7,623 nucleotides of DNA from Candidatus Staskawiczbacteria bacterium RIFCSPHIGHO2_02_FULL_34_10 (GTDB lineage Bacteria > Patescibacteriota > Minisyncoccia > Minisyncoccales > Staskawiczbacteraceae): the NCBI GenBank assembly GCA_001821915.1, contig MHOR01000016.1:1-7623 (forward strand), read 5' to 3'. Every line of letters starts with the position of its first letter. Positions within the stretch are counted from its first letter, which is position 1. Both the position numbers and the translations under genes were made by a program. Below the pieces are notes generated by a model. That model was not told the DNA's origin. It did not search any database and saw nothing but the letters and a program-made list of their open reading frames with translations. Shown one piece after another: positions 1-5,972 of the stretch.

Positions 1-933
1 GGTAAAAAAGCAATCAGTGGAGAGGATGCCGTAGTATTTAATAGTTTACATAAGGAAAGAGAAACAAAAGTTCCCCGTATGGGAGGACTTTTAATTTTGG
101 TTACCACAGTTTTTGTTATTTTTTTATTTTATGTAATATCTTTTTTATTTCCCAATTCATTATTTGCAAATTTTAATTTCCTATCAAGAAGCCAAACATG
201 GCTTCCGCTATTTACGTTTATTATTGCCTGCCTGTTCGGACTTTTAGATGATATATTAGTGGTGTCTTCATTAGGAAAATATATCGGTGGAGGGCTATCA
301 TTTAAAAAACGTTTTTTAGTAGTAGCCTTAATTGGACTGATTGGCGGCATTTGGTTTTACCAAAAATTAGGTTGGGATATTATAAGTATTCCATTGATTG
401 GGCATTTTTCAATTGGTATTTTATATGTTCCACTTTTTGTAGTTGTAATGATTGCCTCTTGGTCAGGAGGCATTATTGATGGATTAGATGGGTTATCAGG
501 TGGAGCTTTTGCTTCAATTTTTGGAGCATTTACAATAATTGCTTTTTCGCAAGGAAAGGTTGATTTGGCTACTTTTTGCGCAGTAATTACTGGCACTTTA
601 TTTGCCTTTTTATGGTTTAATATCCCACCTGCTAGATTTTATATGACAGAGGTAGGTATTCTGGGCCTTACTACCACAATGGCAGTGGTGGCATTTTTAA
701 CCGATTCGGTTTTTGTTTTGCCAATTATTGCCGGGCTTTTAGTTGTGGAAGTTGCTTCTGTTATTACCCAGCTTTTATCAAAAAAATTCAGAAAGAAAAA
801 GATTTTTCTTTCAACGCCAATTCATCATCATTTTGAAGCAATTGGCTGGCCTACATATAAGGTTGTAATGAGGTTTTGGGTTGTAGGAATAGTTTTGGCA
901 ATTGTGGGTGTGGTGGTAAAATTAATTGGTTAG
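1..933 (+). CDS. mraY: Phospho-N-acetylmuramoyl-pentapeptide-transferase (MraY), 5'-truncated by window edge
   Basis: MraY is an integral inner-membrane enzyme that transfers phospho-MurNAc-pentapeptide from UDP to undecaprenyl phosphate, making lipid I. The frame is open from base 1, and residues before the ATG at 79 (LHKERETKVPRMGG) match the family's H-x-x-K...TMGG region. The true start therefore lies upstream, and 310 residues are visible of a usual 320-360. Counting from base 1, the Asp pair is in LLDD (83-84), DGLDGL spans 160-165 and the HHHFE motif is at 275-279; many hydrophobic segments lie between. Oddities: the usual NxxN before DGLDG reads WSGG, and the usual MGDVGS reads MTEVGI, so the third catalytic Asp is Glu217. 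The strong C-terminal match (HHHFEAIGWP...MRFW) favours MraY over a WecA-type paralogue. The last 53 bases recur 184 bp downstream. UppS, encoded at 5254, provides the precursor of its lipid substrate. Confidence 0.95.
   Translation, partial: GKKAISGEDAVVFNSLHKERETKVPRMGGLLILVTTVFVIFLFYVISFLFPNSLFANFNFLSRSQTWLPLFTFIIACLFGLLDDILVVSSLGKYIGGGLSFKKRFLVVALIGLIGGIWFYQKLGWDIISIPLIGHFSIGILYVPLFVVVMIASWSGGIIDGLDGLSGGAFASIFGAFTIIAFSQGKVDLATFCAVITGTLFAFLWFNIPPARFYMTEVGILGLTTTMAVVAFLTDSVFVLPIIAGLLVVEVASVITQLLSKKFRKKKIFLSTPIHHHFEAIGWPTYKVVMRFWVVGIVLAIVGVVVKLIG
881..933 (+). repeat. Direct repeat copy A (3' end of mraY)
   Basis: These 53 bases encode the last 17 residues and stop codon of MraY. They match 1065-1117 at 47 of 53 positions, including a 29-base identical run (896-924 against 1080-1108). 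In the mraY reading, four differences are silent (GTA/GTG, TTG/CTG, GGT/GGA, TAG/TAA); the other two fall in one ATT/TTA (Ile/Leu) codon. The pattern implies that both copies evolved as coding sequence. Confidence 0.9.
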
Positions 934-991
934 TTGTGTACTTTTCAATCATACTAACCCAAAATCACAAGGAGCGGTCGGGAGGAAAGCC

Positions 992-1012
992 ATTTCCTAC
1001 CGTGTAGGAAAT
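992..1012. repeat. Perfect 8-bp hairpin (REP-like)
   Basis: ATTTCCTA (992-999) pairs exactly with TAGGAAAT (1005-1012) around the 5-base loop CCGTG. No T-run follows, so it is not a typical intrinsic terminator. Confidence 0.7.
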
Positions 1013-1014
1013 TA

Positions 1015-1035
1015 TTCAAAACCGAGGGTTTTGAA
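1015..1035. repeat. Perfect 9-bp hairpin (REP-like)
   Basis: TTCAAAACC (1015-1023) pairs exactly with GGTTTTGAA (1027-1035) around the 3-base loop GAG, two bases after the preceding hairpin. Both are followed by GGAGCGAGGAACGAG, which lacks the T-run of a terminator. Tandem hairpins of this kind are typical of REP/BIME-type intergenic elements, but family membership cannot be shown from one copy. Confidence 0.7.
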
Positions 1036-1064
1036 GGAGCGAGGAACGAGTAACGGTTTTGTGG

Positions 1065-1117
1065 TTGTGGGAATAGTTCTGGCAATTGTGGGTGTGGTGG
1101 TAAAATTATTAGGATAA
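1065..1117 (+). pseudogene. Detached second copy of the mraY 3' end
   Basis: The segment reads VVGIVLAIVGVVVKLLG followed by a stop, against VVGIVLAIVGVVVKLIG in MraY. It is out of frame with the intact mraY (offset 184 = 3x61+1) and has no MraY body in front of it. The mostly silent differences suggest it was once the end of a working mraY allele, displaced by insertion or brought in by recombination with a relative. It precedes the protease gene by 48 bp. Confidence 0.7.
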
Positions 1118-1165
1118 GATTTACTTCTACAGATCGTTATTATATGTTATTATTTGATTTAAGCT

Positions 1166-2359
1166 ATGATTACCCTAAATAAGAAAAAAATATTTTACTC
1201 ATTTGTGCTAATTACTATTTTACTGGTTGTTTTTGTTATAGGTTTTGTATTAGGAAAAAACCAAGCTGTATGTAAGGTTTGTAAGCCAGAGAGCGTGGAT
1301 TTTTCTCTTTTTTGGGATGCGTACAATAAACTGCGCCAAAACTTTATTAGTCCCGAAAAAATTGATAATCAAAAAATACTATATGGAGCTATTGCTGGAA
1401 TGACAAAAAGTTTGGGAGACCCTTATACAGATTTTTTTAATCCCGATCAGGCAAAAATGTTTAATCAGGATCTTCTAGGATCATTTGAAGGTATTGGTGT
1501 TGAAGTTGGAACGAAAAAAGAGCAACTTACAGTAATTGCTCCATTGAAAGGTACTCCAGGAGATAAAGCGGGATTAAAGGCGGGGGATTTAATTATTAAG
1601 ATAAATAGTAAAAATACTTCTGATATGTCTGAACAAGAAGCTGTTAATAATATAAGGGGTAAAAAGGGAACAGAGGTTATATTGACTATTTTTCGCGATG
1701 GATGGAATCAAACAAAAGAAATTAAAATAATAAGAGATACAATAAAAGTAAACTCAATAGATTGGGAATTAAAAGATGGAGATATCGCATATATAAGTAT
1801 TCATCAATTCGACCAATCTTTATCAGCCGACTTTAAAAAAATATCTTTTCAAATATTAGACAGTCCTGCTAAAAAGATAATATTGGATTTAAGAAATAAT
1901 CCGGGAGGCTATCTTGAAGTTTCTCAGGATATTGCAAGTTGGTTTTTAAAATCAGGTCAAGTTGTAACAATTGAAGATTTTGGAAAAAACAAAAATTCCC
2001 AGCAATATAAAGCTCAAGGTAATAATATTTTTGTAGATTACCCAATGGTTATCCTAATAAATAAGGGGTCAGCTTCCGCTGCCGAAATATTAGCAGGTGC
2101 TTTGAGAGATAATAGAAATATTCAATTAGTAGGAGAAAAATCATTTGGCAAGGGTTCTGTTCAAAAATTGGTTGAATTAAATGACGGAGAGTCTTTTATT
2201 AAAATAACCATTGCAAAATGGTTAACACCTAAAGGAAGTTCAATATCAGAGGTTGGGTTAAGTCCCGATGTTAAAATAGATATAACTGATAATGATTTAA
2301 AGGTAGAAAAAGACTCACAACTAGATAAGGCTATTGAAATTATTAAAAAGTTAAAGTAG
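1166..2359 (+). CDS. S41 family C-terminal processing peptidase (CtpA/CtpB-like), membrane-anchored
   Basis: This is a serine protease of the Tsp/CtpA group, acting outside the membrane on the C-termini of envelope proteins. The 397 residues show a short basic N-terminus, one hydrophobic segment at about 9-30 (signal anchor) and two nearby cysteines (CKVC, 36-39). An N-terminal helical region at about 45-100 (GDPYTDFF at 84-91) is followed by a PDZ domain at about 105-190. The S41 catalytic core runs from about 205 to 370. By spacing to E. coli Tsp (Ser430/Lys455/Gln459), the Ser-Lys-Gln set is Ser304 in GSASAAE, Lys329 in FGKGS and Gln333. Length is normal and no key residue is missing. The ATG at 1166 puts the anchor at the N-terminus; no SD precedes it. 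rplI follows after 92 bp. The physiological substrate cannot be told from the sequence. Confidence 0.93.
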   Translation: MITLNKKKIFYSFVLITILLVVFVIGFVLGKNQAVCKVCKPESVDFSLFWDAYNKLRQNFISPEKIDNQKILYGAIAGMTKSLGDPYTDFFNPDQAKMFNQDLLGSFEGIGVEVGTKKEQLTVIAPLKGTPGDKAGLKAGDLIIKINSKNTSDMSEQEAVNNIRGKKGTEVILTIFRDGWNQTKEIKIIRDTIKVNSIDWELKDGDIAYISIHQFDQSLSADFKKISFQILDSPAKKIILDLRNNPGGYLEVSQDIASWFLKSGQVVTIEDFGKNKNSQQYKAQGNNIFVDYPMVILINKGSASAAEILAGALRDNRNIQLVGEKSFGKGSVQKLVELNDGESFIKITIAKWLTPKGSSISEVGLSPDVKIDITDNDLKVEKDSQLDKAIEIIKKLK

Positions 2360-2368
2360 AATATACTT

Positions 2369-2445
2369 TAGATATTAGGTGCTAGATTTTAGGTGTTAGG
2401 TATGTATAGTTACTTTCTAATATTTAATATCTAATACCTAACACC
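2369..2445. repeat. TAG-rich modular repeat and inverted repeat before rplI
   Basis: The left side holds two near-identical 14-base units, TAGATATTAGGTGC (2369-2382) and TAGATTTTAGGTGT (2383-2396). The module GGTGTTAGGTAT (2392-2403) pairs perfectly with ATACCTAACACC (2434-2445). A second module, AGATATTA (2370-2377), pairs with TAATATCT (2425-2432). The right arm thus contains the inverse of modules found in a different order on the left. It ends 6 bases before the rplI ATG and there is no T-run, so it is not an obvious terminator. Confidence 0.8.
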
Positions 2446-2451
2446 CAATTT

Positions 2452-2901
2452 ATGAAGATAATTCTTCTACAAGATGTTGAGAATATAGGCAAGAAATATG
2501 AAATAAAAGAAGTAAAGGCAGGTTATGCTAGAAATTTTTTAATACCTAGAGAATTTGCTAAATTAGCTACAAAAGATAATCTAAAATGGCTAAAGGGTCA
2601 AAAAGAAATCATAGAAAAAGAAGCTGAGGAAGATCTTAAAAAGTCCCAAGAAATAGCTTCTTTAATTGATGGAGCTGAAGTAAATATTCAAGTAAAAGTA
2701 GGACCCGAAGGACAGCTTTTTGAATCTATTAACAATATAAAGATATCTGAAAAACTTAAAGAAATGGGCTTTGATGTTAAAAAATCGCAGATTAACCTAA
2801 AAGAGGTAATTAAGAGCACAGGAGAATTCCCTGTAAAAATTGCTTTAGATCATAATCTAGAAGCAGAGGTAAATGTAATTATTACTAAAGAAGAAGTATA
2901 A
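2452..2901 (+). CDS. rplI: 50S ribosomal protein bL9
   Basis: bL9 binds 23S rRNA with its N-terminal domain, and its elongated second domain reaches away from the large subunit. The 149 residues match the usual 148-150. The N-terminal signature MKIILLQDVENIGKKYEIKEVKAGYARNFLIP spans 1-32, with the classic GYARNFLIP. A charged connecting helix runs from about 41 to 75, and the C-terminal domain from about 76 to 149 (VGPEGQLFESI near 82-92, then FPVKIALDHNLEAEVNV). The ATG at 2452 is certain from this alignment. There is no SD; a modular hairpin ends just upstream instead. Some CPR lineages are known to lack bL9, so its presence has some value for placing the organism. It probably shares a transcript with the protease gene before it and pyrG after it. 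Confidence 0.97.
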   Translation: MKIILLQDVENIGKKYEIKEVKAGYARNFLIPREFAKLATKDNLKWLKGQKEIIEKEAEEDLKKSQEIASLIDGAEVNIQVKVGPEGQLFESINNIKISEKLKEMGFDVKKSQINLKEVIKSTGEFPVKIALDHNLEAEVNVIITKEEV

Positions 2902-2916
2902 ATTAATAAAGAGCAA

Positions 2917-2943
2917 GCAAAAATATGCTTTGCATATTTTTGC
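2917..2943 (+). repeat. Perfect 12-bp stem-loop between rplI and pyrG
   Basis: GCAAAAATATGC (2917-2928) pairs exactly with GCATATTTTTGC (2932-2943) around a TTT loop. It begins 15 bases after the rplI stop and ends 16 bases before the pyrG GTG. No T-run follows the stem, so it is a poor intrinsic terminator. It could be an RNA processing or stability element, or a mild attenuator. Confidence 0.75.
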
Positions 2944-2959
2944 CTAAACTTCTAATGGG

Positions 2960-4576
2960 GTGAAATATATTTTTGTAGCGGGCGGAGTAATGTCTGGAAT
3001 TGGTAAGGGAGTGGCTACAGCATCTATAGGGAGGATACTAAAAAGTAAAGGATTTAGAGTCACCGCAATTAAAATTGATCCTTATATAAATGTTGACGCA
3101 GGTACTATGAATCCAGTTGAGCACGGTGAGGTTTTTGTAACCGAAGATGGCACAGAATGTGACCAAGATATCGGAAACTACGAAAGATTTTTGGATGAAA
3201 ATATTTATACAGATAACTATATGACGACTGGCCGAGTTTACCAGTCAGTAATAAATAAAGAAAGAAATTTAGAATATAATGGTAAGTGTGTTGAGGTGGT
3301 TCCTGATATTCCAAATGAAGTAATTGCAACAATCAAAAGAGCTGGTAAAAAAGTAAAAGCGGACTTTGTTTTAATTGAAATAGGGGGAACAGTGGGGGAA
3401 TATCAAAATTTATTGTTTTTAGAAGCGGCAAGAATGCTGAAAATTGTACATCCTCGTGATGTTCTTTTTATTTTAGTGAGTTATATGCCTGTTCCAGAAA
3501 TGATAGGCGAAATGAAAACAAAACCAACTCAATATGCAGTAAGAACTTTAAACTCTGCTGGCATACAACCAGACATTATTTTAGCTAGGTCTATTATGTC
3601 GTTAGATGAGCAAAGAAAAAAGAAACTTTCAAACTTTTGTAATGTTCAAGCAGACGATATTATTTCGGCTCCAGATGTTGCCTCAATTTATGAAGTGCCA
3701 ATTAATTTTGAAAAGGAAGATTTAGGGAACAGAATTTTAAAAAAGTTTAATTTAAAAAGCCGTCAAAGCAATCTTAAGGATTGGGATAATCTGGTTAAGG
3801 TAATAAAAAATTCTCCAGAGCCTATTGAAATTGGAATTGTAGGAAAGTATTTTGAAAGTGGAAAGTTTACTTTGACCGATTCTTATATTTCTGTAATTGA
3901 AGCAGTAAAACATGCTTGTTTTGCACAGCATAGAAAACCAAGAATAACATGGGTGTCAGCTGAAGATTTTGAAAAGAATCCTAAATTATTAAAAAATTTA
4001 AATAAATTTCACGGGATAATTGTTCCCGGAGGTTTTGGCAATAGGGGAGTAGAAGGTAAAATAAAAACGATTGAATATTGTAGGAAAAATAATATCCCAT
4101 TTTTGGGATTATGTTTAGGGATGCAGTTAGCGGTAATAGAATTTTCTAGAAATGTTTGTGGCTTAAAAGATGCTACCTCTCGCGAATTTAAGCAAAAATC
4201 AAATAATATAGTAATAGATGTAATGTCAGACCAAAAAGAGTTGATAAAAGAAAAAAAATACGGCGGAACGATGAGATTGGGGGCTTATGAATGTGAAATT
4301 AAGGAAAATACTATAAGCCAAAAATCATATGGGCTAAAAAATATATCCGAAAGGCATAGGCACAGGTACGAATTAAATAATAAATACAGGCAAATTCTTC
4401 AGGATAATGGAATGATAATGGCAGGGTTAAATAATAGCAAAGATTTAGTGGAAATAATTGAACTAAAAGACCATCCATTTTTTGTTGCAACCCAATTTCA
4501 TCCAGAATTTAAGTCCCGCCCATTAAAGCCTCACCCATTATTTTTAGAGTTCATAAGGACAGCGACAAAAAAATAA
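2960..4576 (+). CDS. pyrG: CTP synthase (glutamine-hydrolysing), GTG start
   Basis: PyrG is a cytosolic enzyme that makes CTP from UTP, ATP and glutamine. The 538 residues match the usual 535-550. The N-terminal synthase domain (about 1-265) opens KYIFVAGGVMSGIGKG with the P-loop at 8-17, then IDPYINVDAGTM (39-50) and HGEVFVTEDG (55-64). It has the Mg-binding pair Asp70/Glu140 and the KTKPTQ UTP-site motif (186-191). The C-terminal class I glutamine amidotransferase domain (about 289-538) has the oxyanion strand PGGFGNRGVEG (356-366), nucleophile Cys385 in GLCLGMQ, and His514/Glu516 in QFHPEF. All catalytic residues are present. The start is GTG at 2960, set by alignment; the ATG at 2955 is out of frame and stops after two codons. 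The TAA stop overlaps the terminator stem. Confidence 0.98.
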   Translation: MKYIFVAGGVMSGIGKGVATASIGRILKSKGFRVTAIKIDPYINVDAGTMNPVEHGEVFVTEDGTECDQDIGNYERFLDENIYTDNYMTTGRVYQSVINKERNLEYNGKCVEVVPDIPNEVIATIKRAGKKVKADFVLIEIGGTVGEYQNLLFLEAARMLKIVHPRDVLFILVSYMPVPEMIGEMKTKPTQYAVRTLNSAGIQPDIILARSIMSLDEQRKKKLSNFCNVQADDIISAPDVASIYEVPINFEKEDLGNRILKKFNLKSRQSNLKDWDNLVKVIKNSPEPIEIGIVGKYFESGKFTLTDSYISVIEAVKHACFAQHRKPRITWVSAEDFEKNPKLLKNLNKFHGIIVPGGFGNRGVEGKIKTIEYCRKNNIPFLGLCLGMQLAVIEFSRNVCGLKDATSREFKQKSNNIVIDVMSDQKELIKEKKYGGTMRLGAYECEIKENTISQKSYGLKNISERHRHRYELNNKYRQILQDNGMIMAGLNNSKDLVEIIELKDHPFFVATQFHPEFKSRPLKPHPLFLEFIRTATKK

Positions 4577-4604
4577 AACAGCCTACTTTTATTGGCTGTT
4601 TTAT
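4573..4604. terminator. Bidirectional intrinsic terminator between pyrG and rpmA
   Basis: An 11-bp stem (4573-4583 with 4594-4604, core AAACAGCC/GGCTGTTT) has a 10-base loop. On the + strand the stem ends in TTTTAT. On the - strand it is followed by a run of seven Ts (4567-4573 read in reverse). It sits between convergent genes and overlaps the pyrG stop codon, so it should serve both. Confidence 0.88.
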
Positions 4605-4625
4605 AATTATAACTTTTTAATAATG

Positions 4626-4907
4626 CTATTTAACGGGGTCTACATTTACAACTTTTGCTCGTCTTTGTGAACCGTCGAATAGCTTCTTTAATTTAGTGGT
4701 AAAACGAACAACGCCATTTGCCTTTGCATATAGCGTGTCGTCTGACCCTATTTTTACGTTTTTACCAGGAAGATATTTTGTGCCACGCTGTCTTATGATA
4801 ATATTGCCAATTTTTGCAGTTTGGCCAGCATAAATCTTAACACCTAATCTTTGTGCGGCAGAATCTCTTCCTAATCTAGATGAGCCCGATGATTTACTTG
4901 TTGACAT
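4626..4907 (-). CDS. rpmA: 50S ribosomal protein bL27
   Basis: bL27 is a large-subunit protein whose flexible N-terminus reaches the peptidyl transferase centre. The 93 residues are slightly longer than the usual 84-90. The core GRDSAAQRLGVK (13-24), IIIRQRGTKYLPG (36-48) and LYAKANGVVRF (59-69) is diagnostic. The N-terminus MSTSKSSGSSRLG replaces the common MAHKKAGGSTRNG, so it is poorer in lysine at the tip but keeps the Gly-Ser segment. The C-terminus has a basic tail (KLKKLFDGSQRRAKVV). The gene stands alone; rplU (bL21), its usual partner, is not in the window. It converges on pyrG across a shared terminator and diverges from the small membrane gene at 5005. No SD is seen before the ATG at 4907. 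Confidence 0.97.
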   Translation of the reverse strand: MSTSKSSGSSRLGRDSAAQRLGVKIYAGQTAKIGNIIIRQRGTKYLPGKNVKIGSDDTLYAKANGVVRFTTKLKKLFDGSQRRAKVVNVDPVK

Positions 4908-4915
4908 TATTGTGT

Positions 4916-4999
4916 GAGAATCTAGAATCTAGAAAGTAGAATCTAGAATACGAAACGATCACATTCTATTTTCTAATTTATATTTACTATTTTCTAATA
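4916..4999. repeat. TAGAATC-type modular repeat, copy 1 (rpmA / small membrane gene spacer)
   Basis: The left half is a string of near-heptamers (TCTAGAA, TCTAGAA, AGTAGAA, TCTAGAA, TACGAAA). The right half is made of rough inverses (ATTCTA, TTTCTAA, TTTCTAA). TAGAAT (4944-4949) pairs with ATTCTA (4963-4968). The 12-mer GAGAATCTAGAA (4916-4927) recurs inverted at 5237-5248, and TAGAATACGAAA (4944-4955) recurs directly at 5195-5206, tying it to copy 2. It fills nearly the whole gap between two divergent start codons, leaving little room for conventional promoters. Confidence 0.75.
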
Positions 5000-5004
5000 A
5001 AATT

Positions 5005-5181
5005 ATGTTATCAAAAATATTACAATTTGTCAAAGATTCACTTGGTTGGTCCAAAGCCCATATTGATATCATTATATTGGTTGTAATAATCATGCTTTTT
5101 ATATTGTTTTCTTTTGCATCAGGATATATAATAGCAAAGTATCAAGATAGACCGCCAATACAAATAGAAAATAGAAATTAG
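5005..5181 (+). CDS. Small single-pass membrane protein, function unknown (58 aa)
   Basis: I do not recognise a named family. The product has an amphipathic N-terminus (MLSKILQFVKDSLGW) and one long hydrophobic span at about 19-45 (HIDIIILVVIIMLFILF...). It ends in a short polar tail, IAKYQDRPPIQIENRN. The ATG at 5005 has no SD but sits at the edge of repeat copy 1, as uppS sits at the edge of copy 2. The last codons (ENRN and stop) lie in the left arm of repeat copy 2, so the natural C-terminus may have been lost or rewritten by the repeat. From memory, CPR genomes carry larger proteins with a similar anchor ending in PI-x-IE before a soluble domain, so a truncated anchor is possible. It lies 72 bp before uppS on the same strand and may be co-transcribed. 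Confidence 0.6.
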   Translation: MLSKILQFVKDSLGWSKAHIDIIILVVIIMLFILFSFASGYIIAKYQDRPPIQIENRN

Positions 5182-5248
5182 AAAAATAGAAATATAGAAT
5201 ACGAAAACTTTTGATTCTACTTTCTATATTTCTAATTTCTAGATTCTC
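5162..5248. repeat. TAGAAAT-type modular inverted repeat, copy 2 (before uppS)
   Basis: The left arm 5172-5199 (starting TAGAAATTAGAA) and the right arm 5215-5241 (ending TTCTAATTTCTA) form a long imperfect hairpin of about 27 bp. Further inverse bases reach 5248, just before the uppS ATG. Read on the - strand it starts GAGAATCTAGAA, the same start as copy 1, so the two copies lie inverted around the 58-aa gene. The left arm overlaps that gene's 3' end. Confidence 0.8.
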
Positions 5249-5253
5249 GTTTT

Positions 5254-5937
5254 ATGAATATACCACAACATATAGTACTATTCCCCGATGGTAACCGCCG
5301 TTGGGCCAAACAAAAGGGAATCACTTCTTTTGATGGTCATCAACAAGGGTATAAAAATATTGTTGATTTTGCTCAATGGTGTAAAATAAAAGGAGTAAAA
5401 GTCCTTACGGCTTTTGGTTTTTCAACAGAGAATTGGAACCGATCACCAGAAGAAGTGGAGTATTTAATGCGCCTGATTGATAAAGGTTTATCTGAATCAC
5501 TGCCAAGATTTCAAGCGGAAAACATAAAAGTAAAAATCATTGGTCAAAAAGAACGCCTTCCTGAATTTGTGCAAAAAACTGTATATAATATTGAAGAGGA
5601 AACAAAAAATAATACTAACTTACATTTAAATTTAGCGGTAAGTTATGGAGGCAAATGGGATATTTTGCAAGCAGTAAAAAAAATAGTTGAAGATAAAGTT
5701 TTACCAGAAAAAGTAGATGAAGCCTTATTTGAAAGTTATTTATCAACCGCTGGTTTGCCAAATCCAGACCTTGTTATAAGGGCTGGAGGCGAAATGCGAC
5801 TTTCTAACTTTGTGTTATGGCAGGCAGCTTATTCTGAATTATACTTTTCACCAAAACTTTGGCCGGACTTTACTGAACAAGACTTAGACTTAGCCCTAGC
5901 CGAATTTGACGCAAGAACTCGCAGATTTGGCAAATAA
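5254..5937 (+). CDS. uppS: Undecaprenyl (cis-polyprenyl) diphosphate synthase
   Basis: This Z-type prenyltransferase adds isopentenyl units to farnesyl diphosphate to make the C55 carrier used in peptidoglycan synthesis; MraY uses its phosphate form. The 227 residues are slightly shorter than E. coli UppS (253). Motifs in order are HIVLFPDGNRRWAK (6-19, catalytic Asp12, Asn14), GHQQG with His29, FGFSTENW (54-61), SYGGKWDI (130-137), and the diphosphate-binding DLVIRAGGEMRLSNF (172-186; Arg176, Arg182 and Ser184 match E. coli Arg194, Arg200 and Ser202). AYSELYF follows with Glu195, then WPDFTEQD. Proline replaces the usual Met before Asp12, which is tolerated in other cis-prenyltransferases. 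All catalytic residues are present. No SD is seen, and the ATG at 5254 follows modular repeat copy 2 directly. Confidence 0.96.
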   Translation: MNIPQHIVLFPDGNRRWAKQKGITSFDGHQQGYKNIVDFAQWCKIKGVKVLTAFGFSTENWNRSPEEVEYLMRLIDKGLSESLPRFQAENIKVKIIGQKERLPEFVQKTVYNIEEETKNNTNLHLNLAVSYGGKWDILQAVKKIVEDKVLPEKVDEALFESYLSTAGLPNPDLVIRAGGEMRLSNFVLWQAAYSELYFSPKLWPDFTEQDLDLALAEFDARTRRFGK

Positions 5938-5942
5938 TTTAA

Positions 5943-5971
5943 TTGTGTAAATCACAAATTAAATATATGAT
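5943..5971 (+). promoter_or_regulatory. Candidate promoter with TTGTG dyad for the 123-aa gene
   Basis: TTGTGT (5943-5948) and TATGAT (5966-5971) are separated by 17 bp; the -10 matches the consensus at five of six positions, the -35 at only three. A dyad TTGTG-TAAAT-CACAA (5943-5957) overlaps the -35 box and shares its half-site with the ATTGTGCGACAAT sites further right. In so AT-rich a region the promoter call is tentative. Confidence 0.4.
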
Positions 5972-5972
5972 A

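Larger units (their letters stand above)
934..1064. other. Intervening segment between mraY-tail repeats, with two perfect hairpins
   Basis: This 131-bp spacer separates the two mraY tails and is richer in G than its surroundings. It holds two adjacent perfect stem-loops (992-1012 and 1015-1035) and two GGAGCG tracts (971-976 and 1036-1041). An open frame from a TTG at 926 runs through it into the second tail copy. The translated spacer resembles nothing I know, there is no SD, and the frame is set by the duplication, so I do not call a gene. It could be a short structured repeat of REP type or the remnant of an inserted element. Confidence 0.6.

Noticed and set aside
129..596. Two - strand frames inside mraY
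   Set aside because: They are antisense to transmembrane segments of MraY, with no start signals and no motifs.
926..1117. 63-codon frame from a TTG through the spacer into the second mraY tail
   Set aside because: There is no SD, the start overlaps the mraY end, and the N-terminal two thirds are spacer sequence with hairpins. The protein-like C-terminus is explained by the duplicated mraY tail.
1120..1148. Promoter for the S41 protease (TTTACT, 17 bp, TATGTT)
   Set aside because: Only four of six matches in each box in a very AT-rich stretch; other pairs score as well, so it is not supported.
3105..3332. 75-codon - strand frame inside pyrG
   Set aside because: It lies wholly inside the well-supported CTP synthase gene and has low-complexity, shadow-like content.
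5938..5963. Terminator after uppS (TTTAATTGTG/CACAAATTAAA)
   Set aside because: The stem has a bulge, is almost all A/T, and no T-run follows. The TTGTG/CACAA core is better noted as a dyad over a candidate -35.
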